From the NCBI GenBank assembly GCA_964370735.1, contig CAYJLC010000009.1:1-56845 (forward strand): a stretch of DNA of 56,845 bases, in the 5' to 3' direction. The stretch is from CAYJLC01 sp964370735. GTDB lineage: Bacteria > Bacillota > Clostridia > Oscillospirales > Butyricicoccaceae. The translations under genes were made by a program, and so were the position numbers. Shown in pieces: positions 7,631-17,430 of the stretch; the first letter of the stretch is position 1; every line of letters starts with the position of its first letter. Under the pieces are notes generated by a model. It was not told the origin of the DNA, did not search any database, and worked only from the letters and a program-made list of their open reading frames with translations.

Positions 7631-8824
7631 ATGAAACAAATGAAAATATCAACAGCGATAGCTATAATTATTTTAGCTATGGCAACAACAGTTCCAGCAA
7701 CACTTATGGTATATATTTCGTATTTAGATTCAAAACAAGCGTCGTTTATCTCTATGGAAGACGAGTTTGGCAAGCTAAGCGAAATAAAAGAAATCATTGA
7801 TGATAAATATGTCGGAAATGCAGACGAAGAGCAAGCTATTGACTATGCTGCCGCAGGATATGTTTCTGGAATAGGCGATAAATGGTCTTATTATTTATCT
7901 CAAGAGCAATATAAACAGTATAAAGAAGACGCAAAAGAAGACTTAGTTGGAATTGGCGTGAATGTTGTTTATGATAGTGAGCGCGAAGGAATTTTAATTA
8001 CAAATGTATATCCAGATTCGCCTGCAATAGAAACAGGGCTTTTGCAGTTTGACCTTATAACAGAGGTGGACGGAACGCCAGTTTCAGAAGTAGGATACAC
8101 AGAGGCTGTCGATATGGTTCGTGGATTAGAAGGAACTAAAGTAACGCTTACTATCGAGCGTGAAGAAAAAGAAACCCAAGTTTTCACATTAACAAGAAGA
8201 ACTGTTAAAAAAGTTTCTGTTATAAAAGAACTTATTGGAACAGTTGGGCATATAGAAATTACTGATTTCGATTCCGATACAGCAAATCAATTTAAAGTAG
8301 CAATTGCAGAACTTCAAACAGAAGGTGCGACATCTTTTATCTTTGATGTCAGAAATAATCCGGGTGGATATCTTTCAACTCTTGTAGACATTCTAGACTA
8401 TATTTTGCCAGAAGGCGACATTATTTCTACTGTAAATATCGAGGGTGAAGAAACAGTGTACGCATCAGATGCTGACGCGTTTGAGCTACCTTATGTAGTG
8501 CTAGTAAACGAAAGCTCAATATCGGCAGCAGAGTTTTTTGCAGCGGCTATTCAAGACTATAACCTAGCAACAATTATCGGCACAAAAACTGGTGGAAAAG
8601 GATATACCCAACAAATTATAGAACTTTCAGACGGTTCTGCGATAAATCTTTCTACTAATAAATACTATACTCCAAACGGAGAGAGTTTAGCAGAAACAGG
8701 TATCACACCAGATATCACAATCGAACTTTCAGAAGAGGAATATCTAAACTTTCATTACCTAGATGAGAACACAGATCCTCAATTAAAAAAGGCTATCGAA
8801 GAATTAACGACGCCTAAAGAATAA
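7631..8824 (+). CDS. S41 family carboxyl-terminal processing protease
   Basis: 397 residues. N-terminal membrane anchor (about 8-31), a PDZ domain (about 105-185, LVGIGVNVVYD onward), and the S41 core. The Ser-Lys dyad is readable: Ser298 in NESSISAAE and Lys323 in TKTGGKG, 25 residues apart as in Tsp/CtpB; VRNNPGG is conserved. It is exported and acts on envelope proteins. Position only 7 bp after the M23 gene suggests it may process or clear that hydrolase. Close to CtpA/CtpB, but which cannot be settled. Confidence 0.93.
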   Translation: MKQMKISTAIAIIILAMATTVPATLMVYISYLDSKQASFISMEDEFGKLSEIKEIIDDKYVGNADEEQAIDYAAAGYVSGIGDKWSYYLSQEQYKQYKEDAKEDLVGIGVNVVYDSEREGILITNVYPDSPAIETGLLQFDLITEVDGTPVSEVGYTEAVDMVRGLEGTKVTLTIEREEKETQVFTLTRRTVKKVSVIKELIGTVGHIEITDFDSDTANQFKVAIAELQTEGATSFIFDVRNNPGGYLSTLVDILDYILPEGDIISTVNIEGEETVYASDADAFELPYVVLVNESSISAAEFFAAAIQDYNLATIIGTKTGGKGYTQQIIELSDGSAINLSTNKYYTPNGESLAETGITPDITIELSEEEYLNFHYLDENTDPQLKKAIEELTTPKE

Positions 8825-8862
8825 TTGTAAAAAAACAAGCATATATTAAAACAAAATAAAAA

Positions 8863-8884
8863 GGGACGATGACTTTATCGTCCC
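8863..8884. terminator. Hairpin after the S41 protease gene
   Basis: GGGACGAT (8863-8870), loop GACTTT, ATCGTCCC (8877-8884): a perfect 8-bp stem. The plus-strand U run is interrupted (GTTAAAAATTTT), so termination may be weak; it resembles the short GGGACG-type palindromes seen elsewhere in the window. Confidence 0.55.
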
Positions 8885-9002
8885 GTTAAAAATTTTATTG
8901 ACAGCGTTTAATTTATTAAAAAAGGACTACAAATTTCGCAATAAAATGACAAAAATTTGCGAAAATTAACTTGTGTACAACATCAGTGAGATAAAATTTT
9001 AC

Positions 9003-9031
9003 TTGACATTTTACCCAAGTGAAATTATAAT
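9003..9031 (+). promoter_or_regulatory. Promoter of greA-lysS
   Basis: TTGACA (9003-9008), 17-bp spacer, TATAAT (9026-9031). Upstream, 8934-8941 and 8957-8964 form a perfect 8-bp inverted repeat (TTTCGCAA/TTGCGAAA) of unknown meaning. Confidence 0.9.
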
Positions 9032-9079
9032 ATTCTTTAATGAAAAAAATAAATATTATTAGATAAAGAGGGAAAATTT

Positions 9080-9553
9080 ATGCAAAAAGTATTTAAGCTA
9101 ACACAAGCAAGTATTGATAAACTATCAGAAGAACTTGATTTTTTAAAGACTGTTCGTGAAAAAGAAGTAGCAGAACTTATCAAAGAAGCTAGATCTTTTG
9201 GCGACCTTTCAGAAAACAGCGAATATGATGAAGCTAAAAACGAACAAGGAAAAGTGTTCTCTAGAATGGCTGAAATCGAAAATATCCTAGCGCATGTTGA
9301 ACTTATCACAGACGATATGTTTAAAAAAGACGAAGTTTCACATGGAGCAAAAGTGGTATTACTTGACAAAGAATTTAACGATGAAGAAACTTATTATCTT
9401 GTAGGTTCACAAGAGGCAAACCCTGCTGAGATGAAAATTTCAGACGAATCTCCTTTAGGGAAAGCTCTTTTAGGGAAAAAAGTTGGCGAATGTGTTGATG
9501 TAGCAGCACCAGTCGGCACAATAACTTATGAAATAATATCGATTAGTAAATAA
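9080..9553 (+). CDS. greA: Transcription elongation factor GreA
   Basis: 157 residues, the standard length. The N-terminal coiled coil carries the acidic tip region (DLSENSEYDEAKNEQ) that reaches the RNA polymerase active site to stimulate cleavage of backtracked RNA; the C-terminal FKBP-like domain follows (GKKVGECVDVAAP). SD AGAGGG before the ATG. It is first in a two-gene operon with lysS, 13 bp apart. Confidence 0.97.
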   Translation: MQKVFKLTQASIDKLSEELDFLKTVREKEVAELIKEARSFGDLSENSEYDEAKNEQGKVFSRMAEIENILAHVELITDDMFKKDEVSHGAKVVLLDKEFNDEETYYLVGSQEANPAEMKISDESPLGKALLGKKVGECVDVAAPVGTITYEIISISK

Positions 9554-9566
9554 AGGAAGTGTAAAA

Positions 9567-11051
9567 ATGGAAGAAAACAGAGAACTTACGACGGAAGAAC
9601 TTAGCGAACTATTGCAAATTAGACGTGATAAATTAAAAACTTTGCAAGAAGCAGGTCGTGACCCTTTCCACGAAACGACATATAAAGTAACAAATCACAC
9701 TCGCGATATCATCGACAATTTTGAAGATTTCGAGGGCAAAGAAGTGTCTGTTGCTGGTCGTTTAATGGCAAAACGCGACATGGGTAAAGCATCGTTTATA
9801 AATATCCTAGATAGATATGGCAATGTTCAGTCTTATGTTAGAAAAGATGCATTAGGCGATGAAATTTATGCTGAGTTTAAAAAATATGATATCGGAGATA
9901 TTGTTGGTATAAAAGGCGTTGTTTTCAAGACGCAAAAAGGCGAAATTTCTGTAAAAGCGTCAGAAGTTACTCTTCTTTCTAAATCATTATTACCACTTCC
10001 AGAGAAATGGCATGGATTAAAAGACCCAGATTTAAGATACCGTCAACGTTATGTTGATTTAATCGTAAATCCAGATGTAAGAAGAACTTTTGAACTTCGT
10101 ACAAAAATTGTAAAAGAAATCAGAGCGTTTTTAGATGCTAGAGATTATATGGAAGTTGAAACACCTGTACTTAACACGATTTCAGGTGGTGCGTCAGCTC
10201 GTCCATTTACAACTCATCACAACACATTAGACCTTGATATGTACCTTCGTATTGCGACAGAGCTACACTTAAAACGTCTTATCGTTGGTGGTTTTGAAAG
10301 AGTTTATGAAATTGGTAGATTATTTAGAAATGAGGGTATGTCTATTAAACATAACCCAGAATTTACAACGATTGAACTTTATGAAGCATATACTGACTAT
10401 GTTGGTATGATGAACATTACAGAAGAATTAATCAGAACAGTTGCACAAAATGTTTTAGGAAAAACAACTGTAAATTACCAAGGAACAGACATTCATTTAG
10501 ATAATTTCGAAAGAATTTCTATGGTTGATGCAGTTAAAAAATATTCAGGCGTAGATTTTAACACATTTGAAACAGACGAAGATGCTATGGCAGCTGCAAA
10601 AGCATCGGGAGTTCACATAGATGGACACAAGTCTTGGGGCGATGTTTTAAACCTAATGTTTGAAGAAAAAGCAGAGGAAAATTTAGTTCAACCTACTTTT
10701 ATCACAGAATACCCAGTTGAAGTATCTCCTCTTGCAAAAAGAATGGCATCAAACCCAAAACTTACTGAGCGTTTTGAATTATTTATCGGTGGACGTGAGT
10801 ATGCGAATGCATTCTCTGAACTTAACGACCCTATCGACCAAAAAGAAAGATTTATGCGTCAAGTGGAACTTCGCGAAAAAGGCGATGAAGAAGCAAATAT
10901 GATGGATGATGACTTTATTACAGCTTTAGAATACGGTATGCCTCCAACAGGTGGTTTAGGTATCGGTATCGACAGACTTGTAATGCTTTTAACTGATAGT
11001 TTCTCTATTAGAGATGTACTTTTATTCCCAACGATGAAACCATTAGTATAA
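9567..11051 (+). CDS. lysS: Lysyl-tRNA synthetase, class II
   Basis: 494 residues. OB-fold anticodon domain (about 60-165) and class II catalytic domain with motif 2 (FRNEGMSIKHNPEFTTIE) and motif 3 (GLGIGIDRLVMLL). It charges tRNA-Lys. No T-box leader is present between greA and lysS (13 bp), so expression follows the greA promoter. SD AAGGAAG. Confidence 0.97.
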   Translation: MEENRELTTEELSELLQIRRDKLKTLQEAGRDPFHETTYKVTNHTRDIIDNFEDFEGKEVSVAGRLMAKRDMGKASFINILDRYGNVQSYVRKDALGDEIYAEFKKYDIGDIVGIKGVVFKTQKGEISVKASEVTLLSKSLLPLPEKWHGLKDPDLRYRQRYVDLIVNPDVRRTFELRTKIVKEIRAFLDARDYMEVETPVLNTISGGASARPFTTHHNTLDLDMYLRIATELHLKRLIVGGFERVYEIGRLFRNEGMSIKHNPEFTTIELYEAYTDYVGMMNITEELIRTVAQNVLGKTTVNYQGTDIHLDNFERISMVDAVKKYSGVDFNTFETDEDAMAAAKASGVHIDGHKSWGDVLNLMFEEKAEENLVQPTFITEYPVEVSPLAKRMASNPKLTERFELFIGGREYANAFSELNDPIDQKERFMRQVELREKGDEEANMMDDDFITALEYGMPPTGGLGIGIDRLVMLLTDSFSIRDVLLFPTMKPLV

Positions 11052-11057
11052 AATTTT

Positions 11058-11086
11058 AGCCTGAATACTTTGGTGTTCAGGCTTTA
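11058..11086 (+). terminator. Terminator after lysS
   Basis: AGCCTGAA (11058-11065), loop, TTCAGGCT (11076-11083), then a short interrupted T run. It ends the greA-lysS unit before ktrB. Confidence 0.6.
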
Positions 11087-11106
11087 GATTTAGTGAGGAA
11101 TTTTTT

Positions 11107-12462
11107 ATGGGACTTAAACATTTAGATGTTAAAAAAAAGAAACCACTTAATGTAAGCGCGAAAATCGTACTTGCATTTCTAGGGATAATTTTTATAGGTG
11201 CAATCTTGCTTTCGATGCCGTTTTCATCGGCTAGTGGACAAGCAACACCGTTTTTAACATCGCTTTTCACAGCCACATCGGCAACCTGTGTTACAGGGCT
11301 TGTTTTGGTGGATACATATACGCATTGGAATATGTTTGGCGAACTTATAATCCTAGTTTTAATTCAGATTGGTGGATTAGGATTTATGACAATGGCGACA
11401 CTTTTTTCGTTTATTCTTAGACGAAAAATCACCCTGTCTGAAAGAATTGTTATGACAAATGCCATGAATATCACAAGCATTTCTGGCGTGGTTAAACTTA
11501 CAAAAAGAGTTTTATTTGGAACATTTTTTTTCGAGGGGCTTGGCGCGCTGATACTCACGATTAGATTTATGCCAGAGTTTGGTTTTTTAGGAGCGTTAAG
11601 GCGAGGGATTTTTATTTCAATTTCGGCATTCTGTAATGCAGGATTTGATATTTTAGGACATGAAACACAGTTTAACAGCCTAGTAGATTATGCAACCGAC
11701 CCTGTGATAAATATTACAATCGCACTTTTAATTATAATAGGTGGTCTAGGATTTTTCGTATGGGGCGACCTTTATGGTAGAAAAAGACTGTCTACACACA
11801 CAAAGCTTGTTTTAATCACGACCACAGCGTTAGTTTTCGGTGGAATGTTTCTTTATTTCTGCTATGAATTTAATAACGAAGCGACTATGGGAAGCATGAA
11901 TATTGCAGAGAAACTTCTAGCGTCATTTTTCCAATCTGTAACAGTTAGAACAGCAGGGTTTAACACAATTCCTCAAGGGGAACTTACCGACCCATCATTA
12001 TTTTTAACATATATTTTAATGTTTATAGGTGGTTCACCTGGGTCTACTGCAGGTGGTATTAAAACAGTAACAATTGCAATTTTAATCCTTGCAGCATTCG
12101 GTGCAATCAGAGGAAAAACAAAATTTACTTTCTCAGGAAGAAATATCAACATAAATGCAGTTTTAAATGCAATGAGTATTTTTGTGATTGGTATTTTATG
12201 CGTAATTGGTGGAACGCTTATCATGCTAGCTGTCGAACCATTCGAGTTTAACGCAATTGTGTATGAAGTAATCTCGGCATTTGCAACAGTAGGCTTAAGT
12301 TTTGGTATCACACCAGATTTATCGATAGTGTCGCAAGTTGTTATAATAGCCTTGATGTTTTTAGGCAGAGTAGGTATTCTAACACTAGGATTTAGCCTAT
12401 TTATGGGCAATAAAAAAGAGGCAAGAATATCATATCCAGAAGGAATAATCTTAATCGGCTAA
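11107..12462 (+). CDS. ktrB: Potassium uptake channel subunit KtrB (TrkH family)
   Basis: 451 residues, polytopic. Four selectivity-filter repeats each keep their glycine: ATCVTGL, FCNAGF, VRTAGFN and FATVGLS. It forms a Na+-dependent K+ channel dimer with a cytoplasmic KtrA ring. The partner ktrA follows 97 bp downstream. Length and order match KtrB rather than TrkH of proteobacteria. SD GTGAGGA, ATG at 11107. Confidence 0.95.
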   Translation: MGLKHLDVKKKKPLNVSAKIVLAFLGIIFIGAILLSMPFSSASGQATPFLTSLFTATSATCVTGLVLVDTYTHWNMFGELIILVLIQIGGLGFMTMATLFSFILRRKITLSERIVMTNAMNITSISGVVKLTKRVLFGTFFFEGLGALILTIRFMPEFGFLGALRRGIFISISAFCNAGFDILGHETQFNSLVDYATDPVINITIALLIIIGGLGFFVWGDLYGRKRLSTHTKLVLITTTALVFGGMFLYFCYEFNNEATMGSMNIAEKLLASFFQSVTVRTAGFNTIPQGELTDPSLFLTYILMFIGGSPGSTAGGIKTVTIAILILAAFGAIRGKTKFTFSGRNININAVLNAMSIFVIGILCVIGGTLIMLAVEPFEFNAIVYEVISAFATVGLSFGITPDLSIVSQVVIIALMFLGRVGILTLGFSLFMGNKKEARISYPEGIILIG

Positions 12463-12559
12463 TGTCTTAAAATATAGCAGATATTGCAAATTAATCGCTT
12501 ACGCAAGAGTTAAAATCACTTTTGCAAAAATCACAAATAGTAACCGAAAGGAATTAATT

Positions 12560-13213
12560 ATGAAATCATTTATAGTAATCGGCTTAGGTCGATTTGGAAA
12601 TTCGGTAGCGCGCGAGTTACATAGACAAGGAAATGAAGTTCTAGTAATTGATGACAACGCAGAAAATATTCAACAAATAGCAGACGATGTGACACATGCT
12701 GTGTGCGCAGATGCCATGGATACTGTTGTACTAGATCAAGTCGGTGCTAGAAATTTCGATTGCGCTATTGTATGTCTTGCGTCAAATTTAGACGATAGTA
12801 TTTTAATCACACTTATGTTAAAAGAAATGGGCATTGAAAAAGTTGTTTCTAAGGCTAAAAACGAACTTCACAAAAAAGTTTTGCTTAAAATCGGCGCAGA
12901 CGAAGTCGTTTTCCCAGAAGATGAAATGGGCGAACGTTTAGCACAAGTTTTATCTGCAGATAAAATAAAAAACTTCCTAGAATTATCTGAAGAATATAGT
13001 ATCACAGAAATTGCTACACCAGAAAGCTTTGTAGGAAAAACATTAATCGGACTTGATATTCGTGCAAAATACGGTGTTACAATTATCGCAATGCGTGATA
13101 GAAAATCTGGAATTCTTTCAGCATCTATTGACCCGCATACACCGATTGAAAAAGATGTAGACCTGATTATTTTAGGCAGAAATGAAGATATTAAGGAGAT
13201 TGACAAGCTTTAA
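12560..13213 (+). CDS. ktrA: Potassium uptake regulatory subunit KtrA (RCK protein)
   Basis: 217 residues. N-terminal Rossmann RCK_N with GLGRFG at 8-13 and Asp31-Asp32 at the end of strand 2 (ribose binding), then RCK_C from about 135. It gates KtrB in response to ATP/ADP; RCK_C of the Firmicute proteins can also bind c-di-AMP. The stop overlaps the next ATG (TAATG), indicating coupling to the methyltransferase gene. SD AAAGGAA. Confidence 0.95.
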   Translation: MKSFIVIGLGRFGNSVARELHRQGNEVLVIDDNAENIQQIADDVTHAVCADAMDTVVLDQVGARNFDCAIVCLASNLDDSILITLMLKEMGIEKVVSKAKNELHKKVLLKIGADEVVFPEDEMGERLAQVLSADKIKNFLELSEEYSITEIATPESFVGKTLIGLDIRAKYGVTIIAMRDRKSGILSASIDPHTPIEKDVDLIILGRNEDIKEIDKL

Positions 13214-13956
13214 TGGAATATATTAAAAGTCGAGATAATGCGAAAATAAAACATTTTGTAAAACTTGTTTCTGATAAAAAAACAAGGACAAAAGAGGGAC
13301 TTTTTGTCTGTGAAGGCAAAAATTTATTAAATGAGGCTTTGGAAAATGGAATTTTTGTCGATACTATAATTATATCGGAAGAATTAGACATTGATTTAAG
13401 CCAAATAAATGCAACCAAAATTAAAGTCCCATTTTCGCTTTTGAAACATATTTCAGATACTGTAACTCCACAAGGAATAATATTTTCGGCAAAATTTCCA
13501 CAAATAGAGCCGAAAAAACTCGATAGAGTTATTATTTTAGATGGAATAAAAGACCCTGGCAATATGGGAACAATAATCCGTTCGGCTGTGGCTTTTTCGA
13601 TAGACGCAATTATTTTGTTAAATGACTGTGTAGACCATAAAAGCCCAAAAGTAATTCGCTCAACTATGGGAGGGATATTTAAAATCCCTATAATGAAACT
13701 AAGCGTAGAAGACTGCTTTAATCTAATAAAAACGCCTGTATATGCGACGTATCTTGCAGATGAGTGTAAACTTATAGGCGAAGTAAATCTTCAAAAATCG
13801 GCTGTAATTATTGGAAATGAAACAAATGGCGTTTCAGACGAAGTTTTAAAACATGCGACAGAAAAAATCATAATACCTATGAATAACACCGAGTCATTAA
13901 ATGCAGGAGTTGCTGCAAGTATAGTAATGTGGGAGATGTCAAAATGTCAACTTTAA
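13213..13956 (+). CDS. TrmH/SpoU family RNA 2'-O-ribose methyltransferase
   Basis: 247 residues. The N-terminal substrate-binding domain (EGLFVCEGKNLLNEAL) is followed by the knotted SPOUT domain with its three motifs: DGIKDPGNMGTIIRSA, IIGNETNGVS, and PMNNTESLNAGVAASI. It uses S-adenosylmethionine to methylate a ribose in rRNA or tRNA. The exact target is not readable from sequence. It overlaps ktrA by one base and dprA by 13. Confidence 0.92.
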   Translation: MEYIKSRDNAKIKHFVKLVSDKKTRTKEGLFVCEGKNLLNEALENGIFVDTIIISEELDIDLSQINATKIKVPFSLLKHISDTVTPQGIIFSAKFPQIEPKKLDRVIILDGIKDPGNMGTIIRSAVAFSIDAIILLNDCVDHKSPKVIRSTMGGIFKIPIMKLSVEDCFNLIKTPVYATYLADECKLIGEVNLQKSAVIIGNETNGVSDEVLKHATEKIIIPMNNTESLNAGVAASIVMWEMSKCQL

Positions 13957-15134
13957 GGGATTATATCTGGCTTAACGAATGTATAAGCTACACAAATATT
14001 AGTAAAGTTTTAGACAGATTTTTCGAGCCGAAAAATGTTCTACTAGCGTCAGAAGATGAGCTTTTAGACGTTTTATCAAGGCAGGAAGCATCTAAAATTT
14101 TAGAAAGAGATTATACACGAGCAGATGAAATTTTAAACGATTGCTTTAATAAAGAAATCAAAATTTTCACAGTGCATGACTCTGGATATCCGTCTAGGCT
14201 TAAAAATATTGAAAATCCCCCACTCGTTTTATATGTCAAAGGGCGAATTCCAGACATAGACAATCGACCTACGATAACTGTTGTCGGCACGCGCGATGCG
14301 ACGAAATACGGCGAAGCTGTGACGAAAAATTTATCGTATAATCTTGCAAAAAGTGGAGCAATAATAGTTTCCGGTTTGGCTTTGGGAATAGACTGTATTT
14401 CCAATAGAGCAGCGCTAGAAGCAGGAATGCCTACGATAGTGATTATGGGTTGTTCGGTTGATATCGAATATCCATGGGAAAACAAACGTCTTTTAGACGA
14501 TATAAAAGTAACAGGCGCATTAATTTCCGAATTTCCACCAGTGACAAGACCACTTCCCGGTAATTTCCCAAGGCGAAATCGCATACTTTCCGGCATTTCC
14601 CAAGGGGTTTTAGTAACAGAAGCGCCAGAAAGGTCTGGGGCATTAATCACTTGTGTGCATGCAGAAGAACAAGGACGAGATGTTTTTGCAGTTCCGGGAA
14701 ATATCGACGGAATAAATTCTAAAGGGTGCAATAGGCTGATTAAAAACGGTGCAAAACTTGTGACATCTGCTATCGATATTATCGAGGAATATGTCGATGA
14801 ATTTGGAAATATACGGAGCGTTGACGAGCTTTCGGAAATAAAAGACCCCGATACTCATTTACATAAAAGAAAAAATCCATATAAAGAAATCAAAGAAATC
14901 AAACAATTAAAAGAAGTTAAAGAAAAACCAAAAGAAAAGCCCAAAGAGCGCGAAGGCAAAACACCAAACGAACAGCTGATTTATGACAGGATAAAGCAGG
15001 GGTTTGATACGGCAGATAGCATCATTGCAAATTGCGACTTGCAAACGGCAATGGTCATGTCGACGATAACGCTACTTGAAATTTATGGCGATATCGAAAC
15101 GGTTGATGGCAGAATTAAAATTAAGGAGAATTAG
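13944..15134 (+). CDS. dprA: DNA-processing protein DprA (Smf)
   Basis: 396 residues from the ATG at 13944 behind GGGAG; a GTG at 13929 lies before that ribosome site. A short N-terminal helical domain is followed by the Rossmann core: VGTRDATKYG, SGLALGIDCISNRAAL, GCSVDIEYPWEN, and SEFPPVTRPLPGNFPRRNRI. A Lys/Glu-rich linker (about 305-340) leads to a winged helix. It loads RecA on incoming single-stranded DNA during transformation. The dprA-topA-trmFO order is common in Firmicutes. Confidence 0.95.
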   Translation: MSTLRDYIWLNECISYTNISKVLDRFFEPKNVLLASEDELLDVLSRQEASKILERDYTRADEILNDCFNKEIKIFTVHDSGYPSRLKNIENPPLVLYVKGRIPDIDNRPTITVVGTRDATKYGEAVTKNLSYNLAKSGAIIVSGLALGIDCISNRAALEAGMPTIVIMGCSVDIEYPWENKRLLDDIKVTGALISEFPPVTRPLPGNFPRRNRILSGISQGVLVTEAPERSGALITCVHAEEQGRDVFAVPGNIDGINSKGCNRLIKNGAKLVTSAIDIIEEYVDEFGNIRSVDELSEIKDPDTHLHKRKNPYKEIKEIKQLKEVKEKPKEKPKEREGKTPNEQLIYDRIKQGFDTADSIIANCDLQTAMVMSTITLLEIYGDIETVDGRIKIKEN

Positions 15135-15138
15135 AGTT

Positions 15139-17430
15139 ATGGCAAAACTTTTAATCGTGGAATCACCTGCAAAAGCTAAAACTATCGAGAAATATTTAGG
15201 CTCGGATTTTAAAGTTTTAGCGTCTAATGGACATTTAAGGGATCTACCAAAAAGCAAAATCAGCATTGACATAGAAAATAATTTCAAGCCTATTTATATG
15301 GCAATAGAAGGAAAAGAAAAAATTATTGATAAACTTAAAGAAGCTGTATCTATCAGCGACCAAGTTTATCTCGCAACCGACCCCGATAGAGAGGGAGAGG
15401 CTATCTCTTGGCATTTAAAAGAACTTTTAGCACTAGACGATAGCATTACAAAAAGGGTTACATTTAACGAAATCACAAAATCAGCAGTAACAGAGGCTGT
15501 ATTAAATCCTCGTGAGATTGATATGGATTTGGTTGATGCACAACAAGCAAGAAGACTTCTTGACAGAATTGTGGGCTATAAACTTTCTCCGTTTTTATGG
15601 AAAAAAGTTAAAAGAGGAATTTCCGCTGGACGTGTTCAATCGGTTGCAACTAGACTTGTAGTTGAGAGAGAGCGTCAAATAAGAGCGTTTACACCAGAAG
15701 AATACTGGTCACTTGATGCAATGCTTAAAACAGGCGACAAGGCTTTTAAAGCATATTTTTATGGCGACCCTAAAAAGAGAGAGCTTACAAACGAAGGCGA
15801 AACAAACGAAATCGTTGATACCGTGAAAAACACTCCGTTTAAAGTAGATACAATAAAAAAAGGTAGCAAGAAAAAATCTCCATCACCACCGTTTATTACA
15901 TCAAGTTTGCAACAAGAGGCTTCAAGAAAAATTTCTATGAATCCGAAAAAGACAATGGCAGTTGCACAAACTCTTTATGAGGGTGTTGATATCGATGGAA
16001 TTGGAATGACAGGTCTTATTACTTATATGAGAACCGACTCATTACGTCTGTCAAACGATGCACTTCAAGGTGCAAAAGACTATATTTTATCGACTTATGG
16101 CGATAATTTCTATAAATCAAGAGGATTTAAGACGAAAAAAGCGTCACAAGATGCCCACGAAGCAATTCGTCCTACTCATCCTGAACTTTCTCCAGAGAAA
16201 ATCAAAAGTAGCCTTACTCCAGACCAATTTAAACTTTATAAGCTTATTTGGTCGAGATTTATCGCGTGTCAAATGTCAGACTGTTTAATGGATACTGTTA
16301 CAGCCGATATTAAAAGTGGCAAATATGTATTTAGAGCGACTGGTCATGTTGTGAAATTCACAGGGTTTACAGCCGTTTATGAGGAGAGCACTGACGATTC
16401 TTCTGACGATGGAAAACAAGGTGGAAAGCCACTTCCAGAACTAAATGAAGGCGACACCTTAACGCTTGATAAATTAGTTCCAGAGCAACATTTTACAAAG
16501 CCACTTCCACGCTACACAGAGGCATCTTTAATCAAAGTATTAGAGGAAGAAGGAATCGGCAGACCGTCTACTTATGCTCCGACAATTACAACAATTATTG
16601 ACAGAGAATATGTAGAAAAAGAAGGCAAGGCACTAAGGCCTACGAATTTAGGCGAAGCTGTAACCGAGCTTATGGAAGAACGCTTTAAAGACATCGTAAA
16701 CCCTAAATTTACAGCGGGAATGGAAGATAAGCTTGATGAAATCGAGCAAGGAAAACGTACATATCCAGAAGTTTTACACGAGTTTTACGGTGATTTTGAC
16801 GATAATTTGCAAACAGCAGAGCGTGAAATGGAAGGCCAAAGAGTAACTATTAAACCAGAAGTTTCAGATGTTTTATGCGATGTTTGTGGAAAAGAAATGC
16901 ATATTAAATCAAGTAGATTTGGAAAATTCTTAGGCTGTTCTGGTTACCCAGAATGTAAAACAACAAAACCAATATTAAAACCAACAGGTGTTTTATGCCC
17001 ACTTTGTGGTGGTGATGTTGTTAACAAAAAAACGCCTAAAGGATACGCATATCTTGGTTGTTCGAATAACCCTGAATGCACATTTATGGTGTGGGACAAA
17101 GTGACAAAACTTACTTGCCCAGATTGCGACAAGCCACTATTCAAGCATTTTGACATGGAAACAAAAGAAACGTCAAATGTTTGTTATAAAGAGGGTTGTG
17201 GATATAAAGTTATCACTAAAAAAGCTCCAAAAGAGAAATTAGATAAAGACGGAAATCCAATTAAAGCAGAAAAGAAAACGACGAAAAAAGCAGCGACTAA
17301 AACTACAAAAACTGCTACTAAAAAGACCACTACAAAGAAAACCACGACGAAAAAAGCAAAGGCTGAAACTTCTGACGGTGAAGAAAAACCAAAAAGAGGC
17401 AGAAAGAAAAAGGAAGTAGCAGATGAATAA
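15139..17430 (+). CDS. topA: DNA topoisomerase I
   Basis: 763 residues from the ATG at 15139 (SD AAGGAG). TOPRIM domain with VESPAKAKTIEKYLG and DPDREGEA, and the active-site Tyr296 in GLITYMRTDS. Three C-terminal zinc-ribbon repeats follow (CDVCGKE...CSGYPEC, CPLCGGD...CSNNPEC, CPDCDKP...CYKEGC), then a tail of Lys/Thr repeats that probably binds DNA non-specifically. It relaxes negative supercoils. The end overlaps trmFO by 8 bp. Confidence 0.97.
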   Translation: MAKLLIVESPAKAKTIEKYLGSDFKVLASNGHLRDLPKSKISIDIENNFKPIYMAIEGKEKIIDKLKEAVSISDQVYLATDPDREGEAISWHLKELLALDDSITKRVTFNEITKSAVTEAVLNPREIDMDLVDAQQARRLLDRIVGYKLSPFLWKKVKRGISAGRVQSVATRLVVERERQIRAFTPEEYWSLDAMLKTGDKAFKAYFYGDPKKRELTNEGETNEIVDTVKNTPFKVDTIKKGSKKKSPSPPFITSSLQQEASRKISMNPKKTMAVAQTLYEGVDIDGIGMTGLITYMRTDSLRLSNDALQGAKDYILSTYGDNFYKSRGFKTKKASQDAHEAIRPTHPELSPEKIKSSLTPDQFKLYKLIWSRFIACQMSDCLMDTVTADIKSGKYVFRATGHVVKFTGFTAVYEESTDDSSDDGKQGGKPLPELNEGDTLTLDKLVPEQHFTKPLPRYTEASLIKVLEEEGIGRPSTYAPTITTIIDREYVEKEGKALRPTNLGEAVTELMEERFKDIVNPKFTAGMEDKLDEIEQGKRTYPEVLHEFYGDFDDNLQTAEREMEGQRVTIKPEVSDVLCDVCGKEMHIKSSRFGKFLGCSGYPECKTTKPILKPTGVLCPLCGGDVVNKKTPKGYAYLGCSNNPECTFMVWDKVTKLTCPDCDKPLFKHFDMETKETSNVCYKEGCGYKVITKKAPKEKLDKDGNPIKAEKKTTKKAATKTTKTATKKTTTKKTTTKKAKAETSDGEEKPKRGRKKKEVADE

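Noticed and set aside
9554..9566. T-box control of lysS
   Set aside because: The greA-lysS gap is 13 bp, leaving no room for a T-box.
17262..17423. Lys/Thr repeat tail of TopA as a frameshift artefact
   Set aside because: The frame is open to the stop and basic tails are usual in topoisomerase I; it overlaps trmFO naturally.
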